From positions 1-64,000 of the forward strand of contig CAJJCJ010000009.1 in NCBI GenBank assembly GCA_905182645.1: a stretch of 64,000 nucleotides of DNA. Direction: 5' to 3'. The DNA comes from an uncultured Sulfitobacter sp. (GTDB taxonomy: Bacteria; Pseudomonadota; Alphaproteobacteria; Rhodobacterales; Rhodobacteraceae). The notes below the pieces were generated by a model. It was not told where the DNA came from and ran no database searches. It worked only from the letters and a program-made list of their open reading frames with translations. Below, piece by piece: positions 56,159 to 64,000 of this stretch (its first letter is position 1; every line of letters begins with the position of its first letter). Position numbers and translations under genes: made by a program.

Positions 56159-56412
56159 TGACCCTTTCATTGATATGTGCTGCCCTTTGGCTGGTGGTCG
56201 CCAATGTTATGGCGATGATCCCGTCAAAAGATAACCTGTGGCAACGCGCCTATTTGCTGATGGCGGTTGGTATTCCGCTGCTGGGTTGGGTGGTGTATCA
56301 AAACGGCCTTTGGATTGGATTGATTGCATTGGTCGCTGGCATGTCGGTGCTGCGCTGGCCCGTCGTTTACCTGACCCGTTGGGTCAAGCGATTGGTCTGG
56401 CGCGATGGCTGA
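56155..56412 (+). CDS. DUF2484 membrane protein, second copy
   Basis: The 85-residue paralogue of the preceding gene has LSLICAALWLVVANVMAMIP at the start and VLRWPVVYLTRWVKRLVWRD at the end, with the same three-helix layout and a conserved (R)xPxxY near the C-terminus. The pair probably arose by tandem duplication. It overlaps the next gene by 8 bases. Function unknown. Confidence 0.82.
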   Translation: MMTLSLICAALWLVVANVMAMIPSKDNLWQRAYLLMAVGIPLLGWVVYQNGLWIGLIALVAGMSVLRWPVVYLTRWVKRLVWRDG

Positions 56413-56689
56413 TTTGGCAGTGATAGCGGTGATGTTTGTGTCTGCGATGATCCCGTTTGCCGTGATGGCCCGTTTGATGTTGGCTCAGAAATCGGGATTT
56501 GCACTGACTATTATCTCGGTGTTGGCGGCGGGCGTCGCAATTTTCGTTTTTGCATCGACAACGCCTGTTGGCATTGATCCGATATTTGCGATTGGGGTGG
56601 CGATGGTGTCTATGTTGCCTGCGCTGATTGGAGCAGGGGCGGGCGCGCTTTTGGGTCATTTGTTGCTGCGCCGCAGGTTTAAGGACTAA
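56405..56689 (+). CDS. Small three-helix membrane protein upstream of murB
   Basis: The 94-residue protein of no recognised family has three predicted membrane segments (about 3-22, 31-50 and 58-84) and a basic end LLLRRRFKD. It overlaps the second DUF2484 gene by 8 bases and ends 3 bases before murB, so it is surely co-transcribed with both. The Gly/Ala-rich third helix ALIGAGAGALLGHLLL may pack against other helices. Confidence 0.75.
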   Translation: MADLAVIAVMFVSAMIPFAVMARLMLAQKSGFALTIISVLAAGVAIFVFASTTPVGIDPIFAIGVAMVSMLPALIGAGAGALLGHLLLRRRFKD

Positions 56690-56692
56690 GGC

Positions 56693-57622
56693 ATGATCGA
56701 GAATTTACCGCAGGTGCGCGGCACATTGACCGCAAGTCGCAACCTTGCTGACCTGACATGGATGCGTGTAGGTGGCCCTGCAGATGTGCTGTTCCAGCCT
56801 GCTGATGTGGATGACTTGTCAGCGTTTATGGCCGCCCTTGACCCCAGTGTTCCTGTATTTCCAATGGGTGTCGGATCAAACCTGATCGTCCGTGATGGCG
56901 GCGTGTCTGGTGTGGTGATCCGGCTTGGGCGCGGCTTTAACGCGATCAGTTTTGACCGCCAAGTTGTGACTGCTGGAGCGGCGGCGTTGGATGCGCATGT
57001 GGCCCGCAAGGCAGCGGCTGTGGGGCTTGATCTGACGTTTCTACGCACCATTCCGGGCACAATTGGCGGCGCTGTGCGGATGAACGCGGGCTGTTATGGC
57101 AGCTATACGGCGGATGTTTTGCAAAGTGTCACTGTTGTAATGCGTGATGGTGCCGTGGTGGACTTGTCTGCTGCTAGTTTGCAGTTGGCGTACCGCAGTT
57201 CAGCCTTGGCTGATGGTGCAGTGATTGTGGGCGCAACTTTGTTGGCGCCTGCAGGGGACGCGGGTGCATTGGCCGCCCGCATGGATGACCAACTGGCAAA
57301 ACGTGACGCAACGCAACCAACTAAGGACCGCACAGCGGGGTCCACATTTCGCAATCCCGCCGGATTTTCGTCGACGGGGCAGGCAGATGACGTGCATGAC
57401 CTCAAGGCGTGGAAGGTCATTGATAACGCGGGCATGCGCGGTGCAACGCTTGGCGGGGCCGTCATGAACACCAAACATTCCAATTTTCTGACCAACGCGG
57501 GGGGCGCCACTGCCGCCGATTTGGAAGATTTGGGTGAGCTGGTGCGGAAAAAGGTTTACGATTCCAGTGGTATCACGCTAGAATGGGAAATTATGCGGGT
57601 AGGCAATCGTAACGGATCCTAA
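56693..57622 (+). CDS. murB: UDP-N-acetylenolpyruvoylglucosamine reductase
   Basis: MurB reduces UDP-GlcNAc-enolpyruvate to UDP-MurNAc with FAD and NADPH. The 309-residue protein has the FAD site [50 protein letters not shown] with the catalytic Ser, and [17 protein letters not shown]. The first step, MurA, is not in the window. Confidence 0.96.
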   Translation: MIENLPQVRGTLTASRNLADLTWMRVGGPADVLFQPADVDDLSAFMAALDPSVPVFPMGVGSNLIVRDGGVSGVVIRLGRGFNAISFDRQVVTAGAAALDAHVARKAAAVGLDLTFLRTIPGTIGGAVRMNAGCYGSYTADVLQSVTVVMRDGAVVDLSAASLQLAYRSSALADGAVIVGATLLAPAGDAGALAARMDDQLAKRDATQPTKDRTAGSTFRNPAGFSSTGQADDVHDLKAWKVIDNAGMRGATLGGAVMNTKHSNFLTNAGGATAADLEDLGELVRKKVYDSSGITLEWEIMRVGNRNGS

Positions 57623-57725
57623 TACGCTTAGTAATGAACAAATGCTCCTGAAATTTGGGGCAGGTCCTTGGCAGGACCAAATATAAATGACGGGTCGCAA
57701 AGGTCCGCGTTAAAGGTGGTGGGTT

Positions 57726-58640
57726 ATGTCGAGCAGGGCAAACCCGAAAGTTGTTGTTTTGATGGGTGGCCCGTCGGCGGAACGTGATGTTTCACTGAGT
57801 TCGGGCACCGAATGCGCCGCAGCTTTACGGGAAACGGGGTATGACGTGATTGAGGTCGATGCTGGCCCCGATCTCGCTGCGCGTTTGACAGATATTTCCC
57901 CTGATGTTGTCTTCAACGCCCTGCATGGCCGTTGGGGCGAAGATGGCTGCGTGCAAGGTCTGCTTGAGTGGATGAAGATCCCGTATACGCATTCTGGCGT
58001 GATGGCGTCGGCTGTCACGATGGATAAGCAACGCACCAAGGACGTTTATTCAGCCCACGGTCTGCCCTTTGTGCATTCGGTGATCGCGACTTCTGCCGAA
58101 GTTCAGGCCGCACATGTTCTAAAACCACCCTATGTAGTGAAGCCGTTTAACGAAGGCTCTAGCGTTGGCATTTATATTGTTGCCGAGGATACAAATTGCC
58201 CGCCCAAGCTGGCGGCAGATATGCCCGAGCAAGTCATGGTCGAAACTTATGCCCCGGGCCGCGAGCTAACGACGACTGTGCTAGGCGACCGTGCTTTGAC
58301 AGTGACCGATATCATCGTGGATGGCTGGTATGACTATCACGCCAAATACGCCGAAGGCGGATCGCGCCATGTTGTCCCCGCCGATATTCCGACGGATATT
58401 TTTGACGCATGTATGGATTATGCTGTGCGTGCTCATCGCGTTTTGGGTTGCCGCGGATTGACCCGCACTGATTTTCGTTGGGACGAAGCCCGCGGTTTGG
58501 ATGGATTAATTTTGCTCGAGACGAACACACAACCCGGTATGACTCCAACGTCATTGGCCCCTGAACAGGCAGCAAAGATGGGCATTTCGTTCCCTGATAT
58601 GTGCCGCTGGATTGTGGAGGATGCATCATGCGACCGCTAA
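57726..58640 (+). CDS. ddl: D-alanine-D-alanine ligase
   Basis: Ddl joins two D-alanines for the peptidoglycan stem. The 304-residue ATP-grasp protein has VLMGGPSAERDVSLSSG, VFNALHGRWGEDGCVQGLLE, VVKPFNEGSSVGIYIV, GRELTTTVLG and LLETNTQPGMTPTSLAPEQA. It begins 103 bases after murB, where its own promoter is likely, and overlaps ftsQ by 13 bases. Confidence 0.95.
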   Translation: MSSRANPKVVVLMGGPSAERDVSLSSGTECAAALRETGYDVIEVDAGPDLAARLTDISPDVVFNALHGRWGEDGCVQGLLEWMKIPYTHSGVMASAVTMDKQRTKDVYSAHGLPFVHSVIATSAEVQAAHVLKPPYVVKPFNEGSSVGIYIVAEDTNCPPKLAADMPEQVMVETYAPGRELTTTVLGDRALTVTDIIVDGWYDYHAKYAEGGSRHVVPADIPTDIFDACMDYAVRAHRVLGCRGLTRTDFRWDEARGLDGLILLETNTQPGMTPTSLAPEQAAKMGISFPDMCRWIVEDASCDR

Positions 58641-59515
58641 GCGCGCCGCGCCGCGCCCGCGCATTGCCCCGCGATCCGGCCCCGTCCAAGTGGAAGTACC
58701 GCTATCAGCGCATGATGCTGACACCTGGGTTTCGCACATTGATCCGTGTTGGCGTGCCGCTTGCTTTGGTAGCGATCATCGCGAGCAGCTGGATTAGCCA
58801 TGACGCGAACCGTGAAATGGCAGCTGCCAAGCTACAAGAGATGAAAAGAGGCGTGCAGCAGCGCCCTGAATTTATGGTTGCGGCGCTGGATGTGACTGGT
58901 GCAGACGCCGCATTGACGACGACTGTTTTAGCGCAACTGGCCGTCGCGTTCCCAATTTCATCGTTTGATCTTGATCTCGAAAATGTGCGTTCAAAGATAG
59001 AGGCATTGGATGGTGTTCGCTCTGCACGCGTGCGCGTTGGCGATGCCGGTGTTTTGAACGTGGTTATAACGCCGCGCGTGCCTGTTGCACTTTGGCGTGA
59101 CGGTCTTGAATTACGCCTTTTGGACGAAGAGGGCACGTTTGCTGGGTCTGTGGCTACCCGTGCAGAACGGCTTGATCTGCCGTTAATCGCAGGTGACGGA
59201 GCGCAAACTCATATCGCGGAGGCGCTCGCGCTGTTCCGCGATGCCAAGCCGATTGCGGAGCGTGTACGCGGCCTTGTCCGCATGGGCGAACGCCGTTGGG
59301 ACCTTGTTTTGGATCGCGACCAACGTATCTTGCTGCCGAGCGAAAGCCCTGTGGCCGCGCTTGATCGCGTCATTGTTTTGCATCAGGCCCGCGACATGCT
59401 GGACCGCGATGTCGCCGTTGTGGACATGCGCAATGGCAACCGACCTACATTAAGAATGAATAAAGAAGCCGCCGACGCATTTCGTCGCGTGAGCCATACA
59501 GAGGCAGACAACTAA
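58628..59515 (+). CDS. ftsQ: Cell division protein FtsQ
   Basis: FtsQ is a bitopic divisome protein that binds FtsL and FtsB. The 295-residue product has a basic cytoplasmic tail (SAPRRARALPRDPAPSKWKY), one membrane segment (about 41-57) and the periplasmic POTRA and FtsQ domains (VAALDVTGADAAL, LDGVRSARVRV, ALWRDGLELRLLDEEGTF). The ATG follows GTGGAGG and lies 13 bases inside ddl. The ftsA start overlaps its stop by one base (TAATG). Confidence 0.92.
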   Translation: MRPLSAPRRARALPRDPAPSKWKYRYQRMMLTPGFRTLIRVGVPLALVAIIASSWISHDANREMAAAKLQEMKRGVQQRPEFMVAALDVTGADAALTTTVLAQLAVAFPISSFDLDLENVRSKIEALDGVRSARVRVGDAGVLNVVITPRVPVALWRDGLELRLLDEEGTFAGSVATRAERLDLPLIAGDGAQTHIAEALALFRDAKPIAERVRGLVRMGERRWDLVLDRDQRILLPSESPVAALDRVIVLHQARDMLDRDVAVVDMRNGNRPTLRMNKEAADAFRRVSHTEADN

Positions 59516-60849
59516 TGGGCGATTTATACGACAGCCAACGTGCAATGCGCAGAATGCGAAAAGCGGCTATGCAGCGTGGTGTGATTGCCATTTTGGACAT
59601 CGGGACCAGCAAAATCGCCTGCCTCGTTCTTCGGTTTGATGGCCCAGAAACATTCCGTGATGCCGATGGCATGGGATCGCTTGCGGGGCAGTCATCGTTT
59701 CGTGTGATCGGTGCGGCCACAACCCGTTCGCGGGGTGTGAAATTCGGCGAAGTCGACGCGATGCAGGAAACTGAACGCGCAATTCGGACAGCCGTGCAGG
59801 CAGCCCAGAAAATGGCGAACGTCCGCGTTGACCACGTGATCGCCTGTATCGCTGGTGGTCGTCCCAAATCGTATGGCCTTGATGGTGCCGTTGATATCGA
59901 AAATGGTCTGGTCACAGACGGTGATATAGGCCGTGTTATGGCTGCATGTGACGTGCCTGATTATGGTGAAGAGCGTGACGTGTTGCATGCGCAACCGGTT
60001 AACTTTGCTTTGGATAATAGGTCTGGCATGGCTGATCCGCGTGGCCAAATTGGCAATCAACTGACTTGTGACATGCATATGTTGACCGTGGATAGCATCG
60101 CGCTGCAAAACATATTCTATTGCATCAAACGCTGTGATCTGGAATTGGCGGGCATTGCGTCGAGTGCCTATGCGTCCGGTATTTCGTCACTGGTTGAGGA
60201 CGAACAGGAGCTTGGGGCGGCCTGTATCGATCTTGGTGGCGGGTCCACGAGCATTTCGGTGTTTATGAAGAAGCACATGATTTACGCCGATACCGTCCGT
60301 ATGGGCGGGGACCATGTGACGGGTGATATTTCGATGGGTCTGTCGGTGCCGATGGCGACTGCAGAGCGGATCAAGACATTCTATGGCGGCGTGATGGCCA
60401 CAGGCATGGATGACCGCGAAATGATTGAAATTGGCGGTGACACTGGCGATTTTGAACATGACCGCCGCACCGTATCGCGGGCCGAGTTGATCGGCATTAT
60501 GCGCCCCCGTTTAGAAGAAATTCTTGAAGAGGTCCGCGCCCGGTTGGATGCCGCTGGGTTCGAGCATTTGCCATCCCAACAGATCGTTCTGACGGGTGGC
60601 GCAAGCCAAATTCCGGGCCTAGATGGACTGGCGTCCAAGATCCTTGGGCAGCAAGTGCGCCTTGGGCGTCCGCTACGTGTGCAAGGTCTGCCGCAGGCTG
60701 CGATCGGTCCGGCGTTTTCGGGTGCTGTTGGCCTGACGTTGTTTGCCGCGCACCCGCAAGACGAATGGTGGGATTTTGAAATTCCAGCCGACAAATACCC
60801 AGCGCGGTCGCTCAAGCGGGCCGTAAGATGGTTTAAGGACAACTGGTAA
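59515..60849 (+). CDS. ftsA: Cell division protein FtsA
   Basis: FtsA is an actin-like ATPase tethering FtsZ to the membrane. The 444-residue protein has the phosphate-1 motif VIAILDIGTSKIACLVLRFD, AACIDLGGGSTSISVFMKKH (phosphate-2), VLTGGASQIPGLDGLASKIL (adenosine motif) and an amphipathic C-terminus RSLKRAVRWFKDNW as membrane anchor. Coupled to ftsQ. Confidence 0.95.
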   Translation: MGDLYDSQRAMRRMRKAAMQRGVIAILDIGTSKIACLVLRFDGPETFRDADGMGSLAGQSSFRVIGAATTRSRGVKFGEVDAMQETERAIRTAVQAAQKMANVRVDHVIACIAGGRPKSYGLDGAVDIENGLVTDGDIGRVMAACDVPDYGEERDVLHAQPVNFALDNRSGMADPRGQIGNQLTCDMHMLTVDSIALQNIFYCIKRCDLELAGIASSAYASGISSLVEDEQELGAACIDLGGGSTSISVFMKKHMIYADTVRMGGDHVTGDISMGLSVPMATAERIKTFYGGVMATGMDDREMIEIGGDTGDFEHDRRTVSRAELIGIMRPRLEEILEEVRARLDAAGFEHLPSQQIVLTGGASQIPGLDGLASKILGQQVRLGRPLRVQGLPQAAIGPAFSGAVGLTLFAAHPQDEWWDFEIPADKYPARSLKRAVRWFKDNW

Positions 60850-61025
60850 TGCGCAAGATGTTGCCGATGAGCCCAAATCCGGCGTAAAAGTCGTAAAATA
60901 TCCCCATATTTGGTGTTGATTTTGCGGTTTTTACGTGACCCGCAAGGATGATGGGTCTATTGTTCATCTAATTTCGAGAAAAAACCCCCGGTGGGACGGG
61001 CCCAAAAAAACAGGCGGACAGAGCA

Positions 61026-62612
61026 ATGACATTGAACCTCTCCATTCCCGGTCAGGAAGAATTGAAACCACGTATCACTGTATTTGGTGTCGGTGGCGCA
61101 GGCGGCAACGCCGTCAATAACATGATCGAAAAAGAGTTGGACGGGGTTGAATTCGTCGTTGCCAACACTGACGCGCAAGCGCTGCAGCATGCCAAGGCCG
61201 GTGCCCGCATCCAAATGGGTGTAAAGGTAACGGAAGGTTTGGGTGCTGGTGCACGCGCAACTGTTGGCGCTGCTGCTGCTGAAGAAAGCATTGAGCAGAT
61301 TGTCGACCACCTTGCTGGTGCGCACATGTGCTTTATCACTGCCGGAATGGGCGGGGGTACTGGGACTGGTGCTGCGCCGATTATTGCACAGGCTGCGCGT
61401 GAGCTTGGCGTTCTGACCGTTGGTGTTGTGACCAAGCCGTTCCAGTTTGAGGGCGGCAAGCGCATGAAGCAAGCGGATGAAGGTATTGAGGCCCTGCAAA
61501 AGGTCGTTGATACGCTAATCATTATTCCAAACCAGAACCTATTCCGTCTGGCCAATGAAAACACCACATTCACGGAAGCATTCCAGCTGGCTGATGATGT
61601 GCTGTATCAAGGTGTCAAAGGCGTGACTGACCTGATGGTCCGCCCGGGCCTGATCAACCTCGACTTTGCTGATGTTCGCGCCGTTATGGACGAAATGGGC
61701 AAGGCGATGATGGGCACAGGCGAAGCCGAAGGCGAAAACCGCGCTGTTCAAGCTGCGGAAAAAGCCATCGCAAACCCATTGCTCGACGAAATTTCGCTTG
61801 AAGGCGCGCGCGGCGTGTTGATCAACATCACAGGTGGCTACGACCTGACTTTGTTCGAACTCGACGAAGCAGCCAACAAAATCCGTGAAAAAGTTGACCC
61901 AGAAGCCAACATCATTGTGGGCTCCACGCTGGATACAAGCATGGACGGCAAAATGCGCGTTTCTGTTGTTGCTACTGGTATCGATGCAGCGATCCGCGCA
62001 GAAGATTTGCCGTTGCCGCGTCGTTCTATGGCTGCACCGCTTAAGCCACAGTTTCAGCCTGAGGCCGAAGTCGCACCAGTTGCAAAACCGATTGCTGCGC
62101 CTGTTGTTGCGGTACCGGTTGCTGCGCAATATGCCGCGCCTGCGCCTGCGGCCCAGACATTGTTTGAAGGTCTTGATGACGCCCGTCAGGTTGAGCCAGT
62201 CGAAGATGACTTTGCGGATATTCACGCAGCTTTGGCTGAAGCAGACGATCTTCCACCGCCTGCGTACACGCCACGCGCCGAACCGGTTCTGGAAGCACCT
62301 GAAGCGTTTGTTGCACCACGTGCGCCTGCTGCGGGCGTTCCATCACCAGAAGCAATGGCCCGTTTGCAGGCTGCGGCATCGAAGGCACCTGGTTACCAAG
62401 CGGCACCTGCAGCACCTGCTGTTGCAGAAGGTGAACGTCCACGGTTTGGCATTAATAGCCTGATAAATCGCATGACGGGGTCTGCTGCAGAGGCACAGCC
62501 ACAGCGTGAACAGCCTCTGGTCACACCGATCTATGATGAGCCAGCTGCAGAGGCTGATCCAGAGCAAGAGCGGATCGAAATCCCTGCTTTCCTGCGTCGT
62601 CAGGCGAACTAA
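61026..62612 (+). CDS. ftsZ: Cell division protein FtsZ
   Basis: FtsZ is the tubulin-like GTPase forming the division ring. The 528-residue protein has the nucleotide motifs [13 protein letters not shown], the signature [17 protein letters not shown] and [11 protein letters not shown], and the T7 loop [21 protein letters not shown] long Ala/Pro-rich linker (about 320-500), characteristic of alphaproteobacteria, ends in the conserved peptide [13 protein letters not shown] that binds FtsA and other partners. The gap from ftsA is 176 bases and probably has a promoter of its own; AATAT-CCCC-ATATT lies within it. A terminator follows the gene. Confidence 0.97.
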   Translation: MTLNLSIPGQEELKPRITVFGVGGAGGNAVNNMIEKELDGVEFVVANTDAQALQHAKAGARIQMGVKVTEGLGAGARATVGAAAAEESIEQIVDHLAGAHMCFITAGMGGGTGTGAAPIIAQAARELGVLTVGVVTKPFQFEGGKRMKQADEGIEALQKVVDTLIIIPNQNLFRLANENTTFTEAFQLADDVLYQGVKGVTDLMVRPGLINLDFADVRAVMDEMGKAMMGTGEAEGENRAVQAAEKAIANPLLDEISLEGARGVLINITGGYDLTLFELDEAANKIREKVDPEANIIVGSTLDTSMDGKMRVSVVATGIDAAIRAEDLPLPRRSMAAPLKPQFQPEAEVAPVAKPIAAPVVAVPVAAQYAAPAPAAQTLFEGLDDARQVEPVEDDFADIHAALAEADDLPPPAYTPRAEPVLEAPEAFVAPRAPAAGVPSPEAMARLQAAASKAPGYQAAPAAPAVAEGERPRFGINSLINRMTGSAAEAQPQREQPLVTPIYDEPAAEADPEQERIEIPAFLRRQAN

Positions 62613-62640
62613 GCTAAGCCCAACACGCCGCAATAAGATC

Positions 62641-62668
62641 AAAGCCGCCCCATGCGGGCGGCTTTTTT
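62641..62668 (+). terminator. Terminator after ftsZ
   Basis: AAAGCCGCC / GGCGGCTTT (9 pairs) with a short loop CCATGC or so is followed by six T in total. It starts 28 bases after the ftsZ stop, ending the dcw transcript. Confidence 0.88.
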
Positions 62669-62722
62669 CGTTTATGAACAATGGACTGCCGAAGTATTTT
62701 GCGGATGTTTCAGGCTGTTGCA

Positions 62723-62760
62723 AAGTGTGAGTTGAGCGTTGCGCGCGGCACACTTAGTTA
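62723..62760 (+). promoter_or_regulatory. Candidate lpxC promoter with an overlapping inverted repeat
   Basis: TTGAGC (62732-62737) and TAGTTA (62755-62760) are spaced 17 bases apart. A perfect inverted repeat AAGTGTG (62723-62729) / CACACTT (62749-62755) overlaps both hexamers, as an operator would. The position, 40 bases upstream of lpxC and beyond the ftsZ terminator, fits. Confidence 0.45.
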
Positions 62761-62799
62761 AGGTCCAACAAAGATGAATCATCTGTTAAGGCTACCCGC

Positions 62800-63717
62800 T
62801 TGCAAACTACGCTGAAGTCAAATGTCACATTTTCAGGGGCCGGCCTTCACACCGGCGCCCCAGTGATGCTTGTGTTGCGGCCTGCGCCTGCGAATAATGG
62901 CATTGTTTTTCGCCGTGTGGACATTGCTGGAGACAACGCGCTTACAGCCGTTTGGGATAATGTCGCTGTTTCACCTTTGAATACGCGTCTGACTAATTCT
63001 GCTGGCGTGACTGTATCGACGATCGAACACTTGATGGCCGCTTTGGCTGGCACGGGTGTGCACAATGTGGTCGTTGATATTGATGGTCCCGAAGTCCCGA
63101 TCATGGATGGCAGTGCAGCCGCGTTTGTGCGTGGTATCGTCGGCGCGGGCCTGACCCGTCTTACTGCTCCGCTGTATGCGATTGAAATTCTGTCTGACGT
63201 AATTGTTGAAGATGGGCCTGCGATGGCGATGCTGTCACCGGCCACAAGTCTACAGATAGATTTTGATATTGATTTCGCTGATGCTGCAATCGGGCGTCAG
63301 GCCAAGACATTGAATATGGCAAATGGTGTATTTGTGCGCGAATTGTGTGACAGCCGCACATTCTGCAGATCATCGGACGTTGATGCAATGCGGGCCAATG
63401 GTCTCGCCTTGGGCGGAACATTGGAAAACGCGGTCGTTGTTGATGGTGGTCAGGTACTAAGCCCGGGTGGTTTGCGCCACTCAGACGAGGCCGTGCGCCA
63501 TAAGATGTTGGATGCATTGGGTGATTTGTATACGGCGGGCGCGCCGATCCTTGGCCGTTATACTGGTGTACGTGCTGGCCACGCGATGACAAACCGTTTG
63601 TTGCAGGCGCTTTTTGCGCAGCCAGATGCGTGGCGCATGACGCGATGTGACGCGAAAATCGCCGCCCGTTTGCCTGGTGTGGGCGTTAGTAAAGCCGATC
63701 TTTTCGCTGTTGCGTGA
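62800..63717 (+). CDS. lpxC: UDP-3-O-acyl-N-acetylglucosamine deacetylase
   Basis: LpxC carries out the committed step of lipid A synthesis, a zinc-dependent deacetylation. The 305-residue protein has MQTTLKSNVTFSGAGLHTG, TVSTIEHLMAALAG with the first Zn-binding His, IMDGSAAAFVRGI, and HSDEAVRHKMLDALGDLYTA with the other Zn ligands (His and Asp), then GHAMTNRLLQALF with the catalytic His. The start is TTG, with TTAAGG 8 bases upstream. A rare start may keep expression low, since LpxC levels must be limited. Confidence 0.95.
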   Translation: MQTTLKSNVTFSGAGLHTGAPVMLVLRPAPANNGIVFRRVDIAGDNALTAVWDNVAVSPLNTRLTNSAGVTVSTIEHLMAALAGTGVHNVVVDIDGPEVPIMDGSAAAFVRGIVGAGLTRLTAPLYAIEILSDVIVEDGPAMAMLSPATSLQIDFDIDFADAAIGRQAKTLNMANGVFVRELCDSRTFCRSSDVDAMRANGLALGGTLENAVVVDGGQVLSPGGLRHSDEAVRHKMLDALGDLYTAGAPILGRYTGVRAGHAMTNRLLQALFAQPDAWRMTRCDAKIAARLPGVGVSKADLFAVA

Positions 63718-63836
63718 TCGGAGTTTCGCGCAAGTGCGCAAAAGGCATTTTGCACCTGATTTTTCTATGCTAGACCAATGCGCAAGACGCCTGTGGGACA
63801 GACCCCAGAGCGACGTTTGAAGTGCAGGGGCGGTTG

Positions 63837-64000
63837 ATGTCAAAAGCCAAGTTTCAGATCGGACGTGCTAGACGCACATTGGGTGGCGTGTCTGCCCTTG
63901 TTTTACTGATGTCATGTGGGGCGTTTGACCCTTCGCGCATAGGCGCGTTGGAAGAATACACTGCCGCCGAAATATTTGAGCGCGGCGAATACGAGCTTGA
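63837..64000 (+). CDS. bamD: Outer-membrane protein assembly factor BamD (partial, 5' end)
   Basis: The 54 codons visible read as a lipoprotein: MSKAKFQIGRARRTLGGVSA, then LVLLMSCG with the lipidated Cys near 27, followed by EEYTAAEIFERGEYEL, the beginning of the first TPR of BamD. BamD helps insert beta-barrel proteins into the outer membrane. lpxC-bamD is the usual order in Rhodobacterales. The gene runs past the window edge; a GGGGCGG lies just upstream of the ATG. Confidence 0.85.
   Translation, partial: MSKAKFQIGRARRTLGGVSALVLLMSCGAFDPSRIGALEEYTAAEIFERGEYEL

Overview
The window is chromosomal DNA from an alphaproteobacterium, almost certainly Rhodobacterales of the roseobacter lineage. 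The evidence is the division/cell-wall (dcw) cluster with paired DUF2484 genes between murC and murB, lpxC followed by bamD, a DUF1127 gene followed by anti-Shine-Dalgarno hairpins, and a terminator-ended RNA upstream of mraZ. All calls rest on reading motifs and gene order; no database search was run.

Region 1 (1-11.5 kb) is a nearly complete set of serine-cycle genes for C1 assimilation. A leftward operon reads sga-mtkA-mtkB-hprA-ppc-glyA. Divergent from it are a LuxR-type regulator with a degenerate receiver domain, mclA (malyl-CoA lyase) and a MOFRL-type glycerate 2-kinase. Serine and glyoxylate give hydroxypyruvate, glycerate and 2-phosphoglycerate; phosphoenolpyruvate is carboxylated by Ppc; malate is activated by MtkAB and split by Mcl to acetyl-CoA plus glyoxylate. 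Both intergenic promoter regions carry palindromes.

Region 2 (11.5-18.9 kb) is accessory DNA bounded by mobile-element debris: an IS3-family transposase remnant on the left, and a DUF2924 gene plus a large serine recombinase with three in-frame stop codons on the right, next to tRNA-Tyr. Between them lie HxlR and TetR regulators with a nitroreductase, an Hsp31/HchA-like protein, a DsbA/FrnE-like oxidoreductase and an alpha/beta hydrolase, which looks like a detoxification or electrophile-response island.

Region 3 (19-38 kb) is housekeeping: rlmB, the his genes (hisB-hisH and hisA-hisF-hisE) interrupted by pabB/pabC and a small lytic transglycosylase, tRNA-Gly, a phosphodiesterase, a MAPEG protein, pyruvate carboxylase with an L-lactate dehydrogenase, a UvrD-type helicase and a LysE exporter. 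At 37.56-37.87 kb, directly downstream of a DUF1127 gene, are seven consecutive hairpins. Each shows the same anti-Shine-Dalgarno loop (CUCCUCCC in the RNA) and the last is a terminator. This is an expanded array of the CcsR/'cuckoo' RNA type and is the most striking non-coding feature.

Region 4 (38-64 kb) holds mrp/apbC, a GNAT acetyltransferase and the dcw cluster: an UpsM-like leader RNA, then mraZ-rsmH-ftsL-ftsI-murE-murF-mraY-(TPR protein)-murD-(opposite-strand flavoprotein)-ftsW-murG-murC-DUF2484-DUF2484-small membrane protein-murB-ddl-ftsQ-ftsA-ftsZ, then lpxC and the start of bamD. Most neighbours overlap by 1-4 bases, which suggests long co-transcription, broken at the TPR, flavoprotein, ddl and ftsZ junctions.
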